Program-made: the position numbers and the translations under genes | Shown here: piece by piece, positions 41,028-50,280 of the stretch | How positions within the stretch are numbered: position 1 is the first letter of the stretch | Layout: each line of letters starts with the position of its first letter | Assembly (NCBI RefSeq): GCF_036099295.1 | Contig: NZ_CP107976.1 | Location: forward strand, 8,556,001 to 8,620,000 | Length of the DNA: 64,000 nucleotides | Source of the DNA: Streptomyces sp. NBC_00358 | GTDB lineage: Bacteria > Actinomycetota > Actinomycetes > Streptomycetales > Streptomycetaceae | Reading direction: 5' to 3' | Notes under the pieces: generated by a model | What the model was told of the DNA's origin: nothing | The model's database searches: none | What the model saw: only the letters and a program-made list of their open reading frames with translations

Positions 41028-42671
41028 CTAGAGGTCGACGGCGATGATGTTCTCGATGTTCCGCTCGGCGAGGGCCGTGATCGTGACGAACGGGTTGACG
41101 CTGGTGTTGCCGGGAATAAGCGCGCCGTCGATGACGTACAGGCCCGAATAGCCCTTCAGGCGGCCGTAGTTGTCGGTCGCCTTGTTGAGCACGGCGCCGC
41201 CGAGCGGGTGGTAGGTGAGGTGGTCGCCCCAGATCTTGTACACGCCGAAGAGGTCGGTCCGGTAGATCGTGCCCTCCTTCGCGTTGATCTTGTCGAAGAT
41301 CGACTTGGCCATGTCGATGGCGGGCTGCTTCCAGGCGGTCTGCCAGTTGAGGTCGACGGAGCCGGTGGCGGCGTTCCAGGTGAACTGGGCGCGGTTCGGG
41401 TTCTTGGTGATGGACAGATAGAACGAGGCCCAGGTCTCGATCCCGGTGGGCAGTGGTGCCACCTCGGCGAAGGCGCCGCCCGCCGTCCAGTTGTCGATGC
41501 CGCCGCAGGGGATGCTGGCCTGGAGCGAGCCGGTCGGATCCCAGATCTGGTTCGCCCGGCCGCACATGACGTTGCCGTTGTCTCCCCAGCCCTGGCCGAT
41601 CTCGCCGTTGAGGCCGGGCAGTGCGCCGGTCGCCTTGAGCTTGACCAGGAGCTTGCTCGTTCCGACGCTTCCGGCCGCGAAGAACACCCGGTCCGCGGTC
41701 ACCGTCTTGGAGGCCGTGGCGTCGCCGTTGGTGTTGAGCTGGTCGATCAGGACGGTGTAGCCGCCGCCGGCCGCGGGGGAGACCGAAGTGACCTTGTGCA
41801 GCGGTGAGATGGTGACCCTGCCGGTGGCCGTGGCCTGGGCGAGATAGGTCTTCTGGAGCGACTTCTTGCCGTAGTTGTTGCCGTAGAGGATCTCCCCGGC
41901 GAGCGCCGACTTGGTGGCGGTGCCCGCGGCCTCCTGCTTCATGTAGTCCCAGTCGTAGACGTCGGGCACGAAGACGAAGGGGAAACCGGAACGCTGGGCC
42001 TGCTTGCGGCCGACCCGCGCGTACTGGTAGCAGTCGGTGGTGTCGAACCAGGCCGGGTCGATGAGACCGGTGCCGAGCCCGGCGTTGGCGCGCGGATAGT
42101 AGGTCGCGTACATCTCGTCGGCGTTCACCGACGGGAGGATGGCGCCGAAGTTCTCCCGCTTGGGGGTGACCGCCATGCCTCCGTTGACGAGCGATCCGCC
42201 ACCGACGCCGCGGCCCTGGTACACGATGATCTGGCCCATCTCCTCGGCGTCCAGGATCCCGGTGTAGCGGGGGATGTCCTTGTCGATGGGGAAGCCGAGG
42301 AAGTTGCTGAGAGGCTGCTTGGTCTTGGTCCGCAGCCAGTACGAACGCTGGTCCGGGCTGGTCGTGTTGGCGAAGATCTTGCCGTCGGAGCCCGGGGTGT
42401 CCCAGGCCATGCCCATCTCGACCATCTGCACGTCGACGCCCGCCTGGGCGAGGCGCAGGGCGGCGACGGAGCCGCCGTACCCGGTGCCGATCACCAGGAC
42501 CGGGACATGTGCTCCGGAAGGGATCGACGAGGCCGCCGTGGCGATCCGAGCCGGGGCCGCGACGGCGCGGCCGGCGAGGCTCACCGCTCCAAGAATAGAA
42601 CCTGTTCCAGCAATGAATCGTCGCCGCGAGACACCTCTGGAATCCGTGTTGTGCTGGTTGATGTCACCCAT
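41028..42671 (-). CDS. Tat-exported cholesterol oxidase (GMC family)
   Basis: A 547-residue flavoprotein with a Tat signal (VSRRRFIAGTG). PVLVIGTGYGGSVAALRLAQ binds FAD ADP, YQGRGVGGGSLVNGGMAV is the cofactor/substrate loop, and the active-site elements of class I cholesterol oxidase are all present: Glu in GAFAEVAPLP, His in LTYHPLGGAVL and Asn in TSVNPFVTITALAERN. The sequence follows the known Streptomyces enzyme along its length. It oxidises cholesterol or other 3-beta-hydroxysterols to the delta-4-3-ketone with oxygen, releasing peroxide. The ATG at 42671 has GAGGAG upstream. Divergent from a ketosteroid dehydrogenase gene that would use its product. Confidence 0.95.
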   Translation of the reverse strand: MGDINQHNTDSRGVSRRRFIAGTGSILGAVSLAGRAVAAPARIATAASSIPSGAHVPVLVIGTGYGGSVAALRLAQAGVDVQMVEMGMAWDTPGSDGKIFANTTSPDQRSYWLRTKTKQPLSNFLGFPIDKDIPRYTGILDAEEMGQIIVYQGRGVGGGSLVNGGMAVTPKRENFGAILPSVNADEMYATYYPRANAGLGTGLIDPAWFDTTDCYQYARVGRKQAQRSGFPFVFVPDVYDWDYMKQEAAGTATKSALAGEILYGNNYGKKSLQKTYLAQATATGRVTISPLHKVTSVSPAAGGGYTVLIDQLNTNGDATASKTVTADRVFFAAGSVGTSKLLVKLKATGALPGLNGEIGQGWGDNGNVMCGRANQIWDPTGSLQASIPCGGIDNWTAGGAFAEVAPLPTGIETWASFYLSITKNPNRAQFTWNAATGSVDLNWQTAWKQPAIDMAKSIFDKINAKEGTIYRTDLFGVYKIWGDHLTYHPLGGAVLNKATDNYGRLKGYSGLYVIDGALIPGNTSVNPFVTITALAERNIENIIAVDL

Positions 42672-42737
42672 GTGGCACTCCTCACTCTCGATGAGTGGGA
42701 ACAGGTTCTACTGTTACTGGCTTGTTAAGTCACTACA

Positions 42738-42749
42738 TACCGGTTGGTA
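42738..42749. promoter_or_regulatory. Inverted repeat in the divergent steroid-gene promoter region
   Basis: TACC-GGTT-GGTA, a 4+4-bp inverted repeat within ACATACCGGTTGGTAACT, lies in the AT-rich 250-nt region between the divergent cholesterol oxidase and dehydrogenase genes. It suits a TetR-type repressor acting on both. Confidence 0.4.
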
Positions 42750-42921
42750 ACTTCTGTCCGATCTTGGGGTGATCGGCGAGGTCTGATCCGCTTGCCCTTG
42801 ACTTCACAAGACCCTCGCGCGACATTTCCTGACGCTGCATCAGAACCGGTACGGCGGGGGCCTGTCGGCTCCCGGAGCACGGAACGCCTCCCATTCCCTC
42901 GCCCTGCTGGAGCGCCCTGCC

Positions 42922-44721
42922 ATGTCCCCGAACGCGGACCCCGCCAGACGTACCGACTCCTTCTCGGCCCCCGGCCCCTCACGCCGGCGGGTGCTCGGCG
43001 CGGCGACGGGCGCCTCGCTCGCGCTCGCCGCCGGCGTCGCCGGAGCGGGAGCCGGCGCCGCGGCCGACCTGCCCCTGCTCGGCACGTACGACGTCGTCGT
43101 GGTCGGCTCGGGAGCCGCCGGCATGACCGCGGCGCTGACCGCCGCGAAACAGGGCCTGAGCTGCGTGGTCCTGGAGAAGGCGGCCACCTTCGGAGGCTCG
43201 GCGGCACGCTCGGGCGCGGGGATCTGGATCCCCAACAACCCGGTGATCCTCGCCGCCGGAGTCCCCGACACCCCGGCGAAGGCCGCCGCCTACCTCGCGG
43301 CCGTGGTCGGCCCGGACGTCCCGGCCGAGCGGCGCCAGGCCTTCCTCGGCAACGGACCGGCCATGATCTCCTTCGTCATGGCCAACAGCCCGCTGCGCTT
43401 CCGCTGGATGGAGGGCTACAGCGACTACTACCCGGAGCTCCCCGGCGGCCTCCCGGGCGGCCGCTCCATGGAGCCCGACCAGCTCGACGGCAACATCCTC
43501 GGAGCCGAACTCGCCCACCTCAACCCGGCGTACCTGGCGGTCCCGGCCGGGATGGTCGTCTTCAGCGCCGACTACAAATGGCTCACCCTCGCCGCCGTGA
43601 GCGCGAAGGGCGCGGCCGTCGCCACCGAGTGCCTGGCCCGGGGCACCAGCGCGGCACTGCTCGGCCAGAAGCCGCTGACGATGGGCCAGTCGCTCGCGGC
43701 CGGGCTGCGCGCGGGCCTGCTCACCGCCCAGGTCCCGGTCCGGCTGAACACCCCGCTGTCCGACCTGTACATCGAGAACGGCGCCGTCACCGGCGCGGTG
43801 GTCACCCGCAACGGCGCGTCCGGCCTGGTCAGGGCCCGGCGCGGGGTCATCGTCGGCTCCGGCGGCTTCGAGCACAACGCCGCCATGCGCGCCGAGTTCC
43901 AGCGGCAGCCGATCGGGACCGCCTGGACGGTGGGCGCCAAGGAGAACACCGGCGACGGCATCCAGGCGGGCCGGCGGGCCGGAGCGGCGCTCGACCTGAT
44001 GGACGACGCCTGGTGGGGCCCGGCCGTCCCGCTGCCCGACCAGCCCTACTTCTGCCTCGCCGAACGCACCCTGCCCGGCGGCCTGCTGGTCAACGCGGCC
44101 GGGGCGCGCTTCGTCAACGAGGCCGGGCCCTACAGCGACGTCGTGCACACGATGTACGACCGTAACCCGGGCGCTCCGGACATCCCGGCGTGGCTGGTGG
44201 TGGACCAGAACTACCGCAACCGCTACCTGTTCAAGGACGTCGCGCCGACCTTCACGTTCCCCGACTCCTGGTACACCTCGGGCGCCGTGTACAAGGCGTG
44301 GACCCTGGACGACCTCGCCGGCCGGATCGGCGTCCCCGCGGCCGCCCTGCGCACCACCGTCAGCCGCTTCAACAGCCTGGCGCTGAGCGGTACCGACTCG
44401 GACTTCCACCGCGGCGACAGCGTCTACGACCACTACTACACGGACCCCGCGGTCCTCCCCAATTCCTGTCTGGCCCCGCTCTGGCTCCCGCCGTTCTACG
44501 CCTTCAGGATCGTCCCGGGCGATCTGGGCACCAAGGGCGGCCTGCGTACGGACGGCCGGGCACGCGTACTGCGCCCGGACGGCACGGCCATCCCCGGCCT
44601 GTACGCGGCGGGCAACGCCAGCGCGGCCGTCATGGGCCACAGCTACGCGGGAGCGGGCTCGACGATCGGTCCCGCGATGACCTTCGGGTACATCGCGGCC
44701 CTCGACATCGCGGCGACCTGA
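42922..44721 (+). CDS. kstD: Probable Tat-exported 3-ketosteroid delta-1-dehydrogenase
   Basis: A 599-residue flavoprotein of the FAD_binding_2 superfamily. A Tat signal (PSRRRVLGAATG, about residues 19-30) precedes DVVVVGSGAAGMTAALTAAKQG, LEKAATFGGSAARSGAGIWIP, VGSGGFEHNAAMR and the C-terminal GHSYAGAGSTIGPAMTFGYIAA, which is characteristic of KstD. GDLGTKGGLRTDGRARVL is the conserved loop before it. KstD desaturates C1-C2 of 3-ketosteroids, opening the sterol nucleus. It is about 40-80 residues longer than cytoplasmic KstDs because of the signal. Divergent from cholesterol oxidase. Another FAD_binding_2 reductase is possible but less likely. Confidence 0.82.
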   Translation: MSPNADPARRTDSFSAPGPSRRRVLGAATGASLALAAGVAGAGAGAAADLPLLGTYDVVVVGSGAAGMTAALTAAKQGLSCVVLEKAATFGGSAARSGAGIWIPNNPVILAAGVPDTPAKAAAYLAAVVGPDVPAERRQAFLGNGPAMISFVMANSPLRFRWMEGYSDYYPELPGGLPGGRSMEPDQLDGNILGAELAHLNPAYLAVPAGMVVFSADYKWLTLAAVSAKGAAVATECLARGTSAALLGQKPLTMGQSLAAGLRAGLLTAQVPVRLNTPLSDLYIENGAVTGAVVTRNGASGLVRARRGVIVGSGGFEHNAAMRAEFQRQPIGTAWTVGAKENTGDGIQAGRRAGAALDLMDDAWWGPAVPLPDQPYFCLAERTLPGGLLVNAAGARFVNEAGPYSDVVHTMYDRNPGAPDIPAWLVVDQNYRNRYLFKDVAPTFTFPDSWYTSGAVYKAWTLDDLAGRIGVPAAALRTTVSRFNSLALSGTDSDFHRGDSVYDHYYTDPAVLPNSCLAPLWLPPFYAFRIVPGDLGTKGGLRTDGRARVLRPDGTAIPGLYAAGNASAAVMGHSYAGAGSTIGPAMTFGYIAALDIAAT

Positions 44722-44784
44722 TGAGAGCTGCCCTCGACATCGCGGCGACCTGATGAGAGCTGCCCTCGGCATCACGGCGACCTG
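44701..44784 (+). repeat. 32-nt tandem repeat across a stop codon (2.6 copies)
   Basis: The unit CTCGACATCGCGGCGACCTG-ATGAGAGCTGCC is repeated exactly at 44701-44732 and 44733-44764, with a third, diverged partial copy to 44784. The first copy encodes the last residues (LDIAAT) and stop of the ketosteroid dehydrogenase; the others are downstream. Confidence 0.88.
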
Positions 44785-44820
44785 ACGGAAAGGGAGTGCG
44801 AAGCCGTCAGCCGACGGCGG

Positions 44821-45939
44821 TCAGCCGTCGTCGTCGCCTCCCGCCCCGCCGACCCGCGGCGTCAGAACCAGGATGGACACGTCGTCCCGGATCGAGGGGC
44901 AGAACTGGACGAGGTCGTGCCACACACAGTCGATGAGCGCGTCCGGCGGCTCCTCGGCGAACGCGGCCAGCCGATCCGGCAGCGGGTAGAAGGCACCGGC
45001 CGGATCACGGCTTTCGCTCACGCCGTCCGACGCCAGGAAGAGCCGGTCGCCGGGCTCCAGATCGACGGTGCGCCCTTTCGGCGGGGACAGTTCGAAGAAC
45101 CCCAGCCCCACCGGGGCTCCCGGCTCGGTGTCGAGCTCCAGGGCCTTCGTGCCGCGCAGCAGCAGCGGGTACGGGTGCCCGCACGACACCAGTCGCACCG
45201 TGGCCGCGTCGGGCGGGAACTCCAGGAGAAGCACGGTGGCGAACAGCTCGGCGTGATCGACCGCCGCGGAGTCCACCACCAGCCGGCGGTCGAGCCGGGC
45301 CGCGGCCTCCTCCAGATCGCGCTGGTCCAGCACCGTCTCCCGGAACGCCCCGAGCAGCGAGGCGACGGTTCCCACGGCGGACAGTCCGTGCCCCTGTACG
45401 TCACCCATCACGGCCCGGACTCCGAACGGTCCGCCGCGTACGTCGAAGAAGTCGCCCCCGACCAGCGTCTCGCGCTGCGCGGGCCGGTACAGCCCCGCGC
45501 AGCGGACCGGCCCGACGCGGTCGGGCAGCGGGGGCAGAACGGCGAGTTGAGCGGCCTCGGCCACCGACCGCACGGTGACCAGATGCGCGTCCCTGCGGCT
45601 GCGGACCAGGGACACGAACACGCTGAGCACGGCGATGAAGGTGATGGTGAGCAGGTCCGCGTTGCCCGGATGGTTGAGCTGCAGGGCGGGAACGTGCAGC
45701 AGGAGTACGACGACCGCGCCGAAGGCGGCCGTCGCGAGGGGCCCGTAGGAGAGGACGGCCAGGGAGGGGATGGCGCCCAGCAGAAAACCGATGTCCAGCG
45801 CGTGGCTGCTCGCGAGCTCACCGACGCAGACCCCCAGCAGCAGGATCGGCGGCAGGAGCCGTACCCACCGAGGAGGGGGCGAGCCGCGCAGCCATCCCCG
45901 GCGGTCGTCCCGCTGACCGGGCGCGGCCTTCGTGGCCAT
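44821..45939 (-). CDS. Membrane-bound PP2C (SpoIIE) phosphatase
   Basis: A 372-residue protein: three or four N-terminal helices (LLPPILLLGVCVGELA, IGFLLGAIPSLAVLSY, AAFGAVVVLLLHVPAL, ITFIAVLSVFVSLV), then a PP2C domain (about 150-365) with LVGGDFFDVRGG, VMGDVQGHGLSAVG, LASDGVSESRD and RDDVSILVL, so catalytic residues are intact. This is a common streptomycete type; the short membrane part has no evident sensor loop. The ATG at 45939 has GGAGGAG directly upstream; the reading frame continues upstream without coding character. Substrate: presumably a phosphorylated STAS antagonist. Confidence 0.9.
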   Translation of the reverse strand: MATKAAPGQRDDRRGWLRGSPPPRWVRLLPPILLLGVCVGELASSHALDIGFLLGAIPSLAVLSYGPLATAAFGAVVVLLLHVPALQLNHPGNADLLTITFIAVLSVFVSLVRSRRDAHLVTVRSVAEAAQLAVLPPLPDRVGPVRCAGLYRPAQRETLVGGDFFDVRGGPFGVRAVMGDVQGHGLSAVGTVASLLGAFRETVLDQRDLEEAAARLDRRLVVDSAAVDHAELFATVLLLEFPPDAATVRLVSCGHPYPLLLRGTKALELDTEPGAPVGLGFFELSPPKGRTVDLEPGDRLFLASDGVSESRDPAGAFYPLPDRLAAFAEEPPDALIDCVWHDLVQFCPSIRDDVSILVLTPRVGGAGGDDDG

Positions 45940-46161
45940 GGCACTCCTCCTTCCGCCCCCACGCTCCTCCATTCCGCGCCGCCGCGCATTCCGGTCCGCC
46001 CCGCACGGAGCCCCGCCACCACGGGGATGAGGTGACGGGGCTCCACAGGGCGGGTGCCCCGCCGACGGTGCTTCATCCCACCGGCGCCCCGCACCGGGGC
46101 GAGACGTCATCGGATCGGGTGAGGGACCAATCCGCCGGACGACCGGGATCGGATTCCGACC

Positions 46162-47904
46162 GTGAAGACAGGACAGAACGATGTGCACGCGCCGGCGCCC
46201 TGGGCAAGGATCGCGCTCGGCGCCCTGAGCGGGACGCTCGCCGGGTTCGCAGCCCTCGCCGTGGCCGAGGCGGTGTCGGCGTTCGTACGACCCGAGGCCG
46301 GCCCGGTCGTCGCGGTCGGGGGAGCCGCGATCGACCGCACACCGCCCGCCCTGAAGGACTGGGCGATCCGTCACTTCGGCACGCACGACAAGCTCGTCCT
46401 CCAGCTCGGGATCCTCGTCGTCCTCGCGCTGTTCGCCTGCGTGCTCGGCGCGCTCGCGGTACGCCGTCGGCGCACGGGAGCGCTGGGCGTGCTCCTGTTC
46501 GGAGTGATCGGCGGCGCCGCGGCGATCGACCGTCCCGACTCCACGAGCTGGACCGACGCCCTGCCGTCGGTGGCCGGAGCCCTGTGCGGCGCACTGGTCC
46601 TGTACGTCCTGGCGGGCCGGCTCTCCACCGCCCGCCCCGTACCCACGGCACCGGATTCCGAACCGGACCGCACACCGGATGCCGGTCTCGATCCCGCGCC
46701 GGACACGGCCTCGCGGCCAGGGCCGGATTCCGGACGGTACGCCGAGCCGCCCGGGAGCGGGGCGGGTACGGCCGACGGTGCCGCCGTACCCGCCACCCCG
46801 TCGAGCCAGGCCGGCTGGGACCGGCGCGGATTCATCGTCGTGGCCGCCGCGGCCGCCGCGGCCTCCGCCGGGGCCGGGGCACTGGGCAGGTCGCTGAACG
46901 GCTCCCGCGGCCGGAGCGCGGTCGCCTCGCGCGAGGGCCTCGTGCTGCCCGCCGCAGCCTCCCCGGCGGCGCCGATTCCCCAGGGGGCGCGGCTTCGCGT
47001 GCCCGGGGTCAGCCCGTTCGTGACGGCGAACGGCGACTTCTACCGCGTGGACACGGCTCTGGTGGTCCCCCGGGTGGACGCCACGGGCTGGCGGCTGAGG
47101 ATCCACGGAAAGGGCGTGACCCGCCCGAGGACCCTGACCTTCGACGAGCTGCTGCGGCGCGAGCTGATCGAGCGGGACATCACGCTCACCTGTGTGTCCA
47201 ACGAGGTCGGCGGCCCCTACGTGGGCAACGCCCGCTGGATCGGAGTGCGCCTGGCCGACCTGCTCGCCGAGTGCGGTGTGCGACCGCCGTCCCAGGGCGG
47301 TCCGGCCGATCAGCTCGTCGCCCGCTCGGTCGACGGGATGACGATCGGCAGTCCCGTGGACGACGTGATGGACGGCCGGGACGCACTGCTGGCCGTGGGG
47401 ATGAACGGCCGGCCGCTCCCGTTCGAGCACGGCTTCCCGGTGCGGATGCTCGTACCGGGTCTGTACGGCTATGTGTCCGCGTGCAAGTGGATCAAGGACA
47501 TCGAGCTGACCACCTTCGACGCCTACGACCCGTACTGGGTGAAGCGGAAGTGGGCGCGCAGGGCTCCGGTCAAGACCCAGTCCCGCATCGACACACCGAA
47601 GCCCTTCGCACGGCCCAGGGCGGGCACCGTCATGGTCGCGGGGGTCGCGTGGGCCCAGCACCGGGGGATCGACAAGGTCGAGGTGCGGGTCGACGACGGG
47701 CGCTGGCAGGAGGCCGAGCTGGCGGCCGAGGACACCGTCGACACCTGGCGGCAGTGGTCCTTCCCCTGGCGGGCCACCAGCGGCGGCCACACCCTCACGG
47801 TCCGGGCCACCGACCGTACGGGACAGGTGCAGACCGGGAGACGCACCCGGACCATTCCCGACGGTGCCTCCGGCCGGCACTCCGTGGTCGTCACCGTCGG
47901 CTGA
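46162..47904 (+). CDS. Membrane molybdopterin-dependent oxidoreductase, sulfite oxidase family
   Basis: A 580-residue protein. Four N-terminal helices (ALGALSGTLAGFAALAV, LGILVVLALFACVLGAL, LLFGVIGGAAA, AGALCGALVLYVLAG), a Pro/Asp linker, a further hydrophobic anchor (FIVVAAAAAAASAGAGAL), then a sulfite oxidase-type Mo-cofactor domain (about 280-460) with the Mo-ligating Cys in DITLTCVSNEVGGPYVG, and a Mo-co dimerisation domain to the end. The catalytic domain lies outside the membrane. Electron donor and substrate are unknown (sulfite, methionine sulfoxide or others). GTG at 46162 is used; no good Shine-Dalgarno is visible. Confidence 0.88.
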   Translation: MKTGQNDVHAPAPWARIALGALSGTLAGFAALAVAEAVSAFVRPEAGPVVAVGGAAIDRTPPALKDWAIRHFGTHDKLVLQLGILVVLALFACVLGALAVRRRRTGALGVLLFGVIGGAAAIDRPDSTSWTDALPSVAGALCGALVLYVLAGRLSTARPVPTAPDSEPDRTPDAGLDPAPDTASRPGPDSGRYAEPPGSGAGTADGAAVPATPSSQAGWDRRGFIVVAAAAAAASAGAGALGRSLNGSRGRSAVASREGLVLPAAASPAAPIPQGARLRVPGVSPFVTANGDFYRVDTALVVPRVDATGWRLRIHGKGVTRPRTLTFDELLRRELIERDITLTCVSNEVGGPYVGNARWIGVRLADLLAECGVRPPSQGGPADQLVARSVDGMTIGSPVDDVMDGRDALLAVGMNGRPLPFEHGFPVRMLVPGLYGYVSACKWIKDIELTTFDAYDPYWVKRKWARRAPVKTQSRIDTPKPFARPRAGTVMVAGVAWAQHRGIDKVEVRVDDGRWQEAELAAEDTVDTWRQWSFPWRATSGGHTLTVRATDRTGQVQTGRRTRTIPDGASGRHSVVVTVG

Positions 47905-47962
47905 ACCGGGCCCGGACCCCGGTGCGACGCGTTCCGGGCGGCCGGAGACGGACTTCGGGTGC

Positions 47963-48322
47963 TCAGCGCTCCTCGGTCGCCGCCGTGTGCAGATGCGCCA
48001 GCGCGTCGAGTACGACGGTGTGCCGGTGCCAGGAGAGCCAGCGGCCCACCATGAGACCGGTGGCCTCCAGGGCGTGGAGCTGGGCGCGGGTGAACCCGGG
48101 CAGCGGCCGCTCGTGGTGGGAGGAGACCATGCCGACCGGTACACCGGCCCGGTTGACCAGGGGCACGCTGTGGCAGGCCCGGCTGCCCGCGCGCAGGATG
48201 ACGTGCCGGGAGCCCTCGTCGAAGACCTCGGCGGTCGCCACGTCGCGGACGGTGACCTGGCGGCGGTCCTCGGCGGCCTGCGCGCACGCTCCGCAAGAGC
48301 TCCTGCCCGGATCCAGCCGGTA
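47963..48322 (-). pseudogene. Remnant of a GAF-domain gene
   Basis: The frame from 48322 to 47963 encodes the second half of a GAF domain: LDPGRSSCGACAQAAEDRRQ, then VRDVATAEVFDEGSRHVILR, CHSVPLVNRAGVPVGMVSSH and FTRAQLHALEATGLMVGRWL, and a natural C-terminus. The first half of the domain is missing and a stop codon (TGA at 48323-48325, minus strand) closes the frame just upstream; no start with a ribosome binding site precedes the preserved part, only a GTG at 48241. I interpret it as a truncated gene. Confidence 0.7.
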
Positions 48323-48455
48323 TCAGGTTGAGGTCCTGCCGACGGGATCGACGACAGACGCGACCGCAGGCCCGACGCCGGACCGGCCCCGTGCGCGTCG
48401 TCCGGTCGGCGGGCCAGCGGAGGCCCGGTCCGCCGTCCCGGGGCATGGTGGAGGG

Positions 48456-49313
48456 GTGACCGGACTGGCCGTGCTGTTCGCGCTGCTCGGGGCCGCCAGC
48501 AACGCGATGGGCACGGCGTTCCAGCGCAAGGCGGCCGCCCGCGTCCCGGAGGGCGGCGGACTGCGGCTCATCCTCCGGCTCGCCCGGCAGCCCCCGTGGC
48601 TGATCGGCATCGGCGGAGTGATCGGGGCGGCGCTCCTCCAGGCACTCGCGCTGGCCAACGGGCCGCTGTCCCTGGTGCAGCCCCTGTTCATCCTGGAACT
48701 GCCCTTCGCCCTGATGATCGCCATCCCGTTGCTGCACCGCCGCCTGCCGGGCGCGGGCTGGTGGGCCGTCGCCGGTGTGGTGGCCGGCCTCGGTCTCGTC
48801 CTGCTGTCGGCCGCGCCCTCGGGGGCACGTTCCTCCGCCTCCATGGAGCGCTGGATCCCGGTACTGATCCTGTGTCTGGGAACCGTGGCGGTCGCGGTCG
48901 CCGTAGCCCGTCCGGGCCGGCCGCCGCTGTTCCGCGCGGCCGTCCTCGGGTCGGCGTCGGCCATCAGCAACGCGCTGACCGCCGCCCTCCTCAAATCGGC
49001 CGTGGGCACGCTCGACGACGACGGGTTCACCGCGTTCCTCAGTGTCTGGCAGACCTACGGTTTCGCCGTGACCGGGGTCGCCGCCGTACTGCTGCTGGAG
49101 AACGCCCTCCAGGCGGGCCCCCTGGTCGCCTCGCAGCCCGCGCTGACGATCGGGGACGCGACACTCAGCCTCTTCCTCGGTGTCACCCTCTTCGGCGAGA
49201 CGATCCGCACCGGCTGGTGGCTGCTTCCCGAGCTGATCGGGGCCGGGCTGGTGCTGTGGGGCGTCCTCCGGTTGACCCGGGTGGTCCCGCATCTCGCGGC
49301 CATGGCCCACTGA
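48456..49313 (+). CDS. DMT-family (EamA-like) membrane transporter
   Basis: A 285-residue protein with about nine or ten helices (LAVLFALLGAASNAMGTAF, LIGIGGVIGAALLQALAL, LFILELPFALMIAIPL, WWAVAGVVAGLGLVLLS and so on) and GAs/NA/GT pairs as in the DMT superfamily. The GTG start at 48456 lies 1 nt after GGAGG, an unusually tight spacing; no better start is visible and the helix begins at once. Substrate unknown (many relatives move metabolites or metals such as Mg). The HAD-like gene begins about 40 nt downstream in the same direction, so they may be co-transcribed. Confidence 0.85.
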   Translation: MTGLAVLFALLGAASNAMGTAFQRKAAARVPEGGGLRLILRLARQPPWLIGIGGVIGAALLQALALANGPLSLVQPLFILELPFALMIAIPLLHRRLPGAGWWAVAGVVAGLGLVLLSAAPSGARSSASMERWIPVLILCLGTVAVAVAVARPGRPPLFRAAVLGSASAISNALTAALLKSAVGTLDDDGFTAFLSVWQTYGFAVTGVAAVLLLENALQAGPLVASQPALTIGDATLSLFLGVTLFGETIRTGWWLLPELIGAGLVLWGVLRLTRVVPHLAAMAH

Positions 49314-49354
49314 CAGGCCGTCGACGGGCCGAGTGGCCGACACTCGCTCGGTTG

Positions 49355-50098
49355 GTGACTGCCGTGACTGGACAGACCAAGGTGGTGACGAGTCGGATCG
49401 AGAACGTTCGGGAACTGGTCGCGCGGACACGGTATGTCGTCTTCGGCTTCGACGGCCCGATCTGTCAGCTCTTCTCCGGGGCCGAGGCGGCGGCTGTCGC
49501 ACGGGCCGGGTCTGACTGGCTGACGGAACGGGGCCCGCGCACGGTGCTCACCGAGGAGGAGCGAGGCGGTCCGGACCCGTACGACGTGTGGACGGCGGTG
49601 GCCCGACGGCACCCCGGCAGCGACCCGGCCGCCGGACTCGAAGAGCGCCTCACCCGGTTCGAGCTGGAGGCGGTACGCACCGCGCTGCCGACCGCCTACG
49701 CGGATCCGCTGATCCACACATGGGTGGCGGTCGGGGCGAAACTGGCCGTGGCGACCGGCAACTCGGCCATGAGCGTCACCTCGTACCTGAACGCGCGGGG
49801 GCTCATGCCCTGCTTCGACCCGCACATATACGGCCGTACGCCGGACCTGGACCCGCTCACGCCCCATCCGCGGTTCCTGGAACGAGCGCTGAGCGCGATG
49901 GGAGCGGCGCCGGAGGCCTCGCTGATGATCGGCGGCACTCCCGCGGACCACACGGCGGCACTCCGGGCCGGTGTCCCCTTCCTCGGCTACGCCCGCCGCC
50001 CCGCCCGAGCGAGGGCCCTGCACGAGGCGGGGGTCCCCGCACATTGCGTCACGGACTCGCTGGAGCCGCTGCTGCGGGCCCTGCGGGAGCGTTCCTGA
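49355..50098 (+). CDS. HAD-like protein lacking the catalytic residues
   Basis: A 247-residue HAD-fold protein. Motif I reads VVFGFDGPICQLFSG: the nucleophile Asp of the usual FDxDG is Gly31, with only the second Asp (33) kept. Motif II is ATGNSAM, motif III (normally KP) is LTPHPRFLERA with Thr for Lys, and motif IV is LMIGGTPADHTAALRAGVP where the first Asp of GD is Gly. Overall it follows the streptomycete HAD family with FDFDGPICRLF. It therefore looks like a pseudoenzyme. Several in-frame GTG starts exist (49355, 49364, 49382), none with a strong ribosome binding site; I give the first. It follows the DMT gene. Confidence 0.8.
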   Translation: MTAVTGQTKVVTSRIENVRELVARTRYVVFGFDGPICQLFSGAEAAAVARAGSDWLTERGPRTVLTEEERGGPDPYDVWTAVARRHPGSDPAAGLEERLTRFELEAVRTALPTAYADPLIHTWVAVGAKLAVATGNSAMSVTSYLNARGLMPCFDPHIYGRTPDLDPLTPHPRFLERALSAMGAAPEASLMIGGTPADHTAALRAGVPFLGYARRPARARALHEAGVPAHCVTDSLEPLLRALRERS

Positions 50099-50280
50099 GC
50101 CGGTCACTCGGCCATACGGGGGGAATCCCGGCCGGAAACCTGTGTGCATGCATCTCCGGAACCGGGGCAGCAGCATCCTGAGACAGTTCGGGAAAGCTAC
50201 CCCCCCTGGCGAACCCGAGCTGTACGGCCCCGCAGGCAGTCACTCCCCCCGGCTGCCCGCGGGGCCGCATCCGTTCGCCC

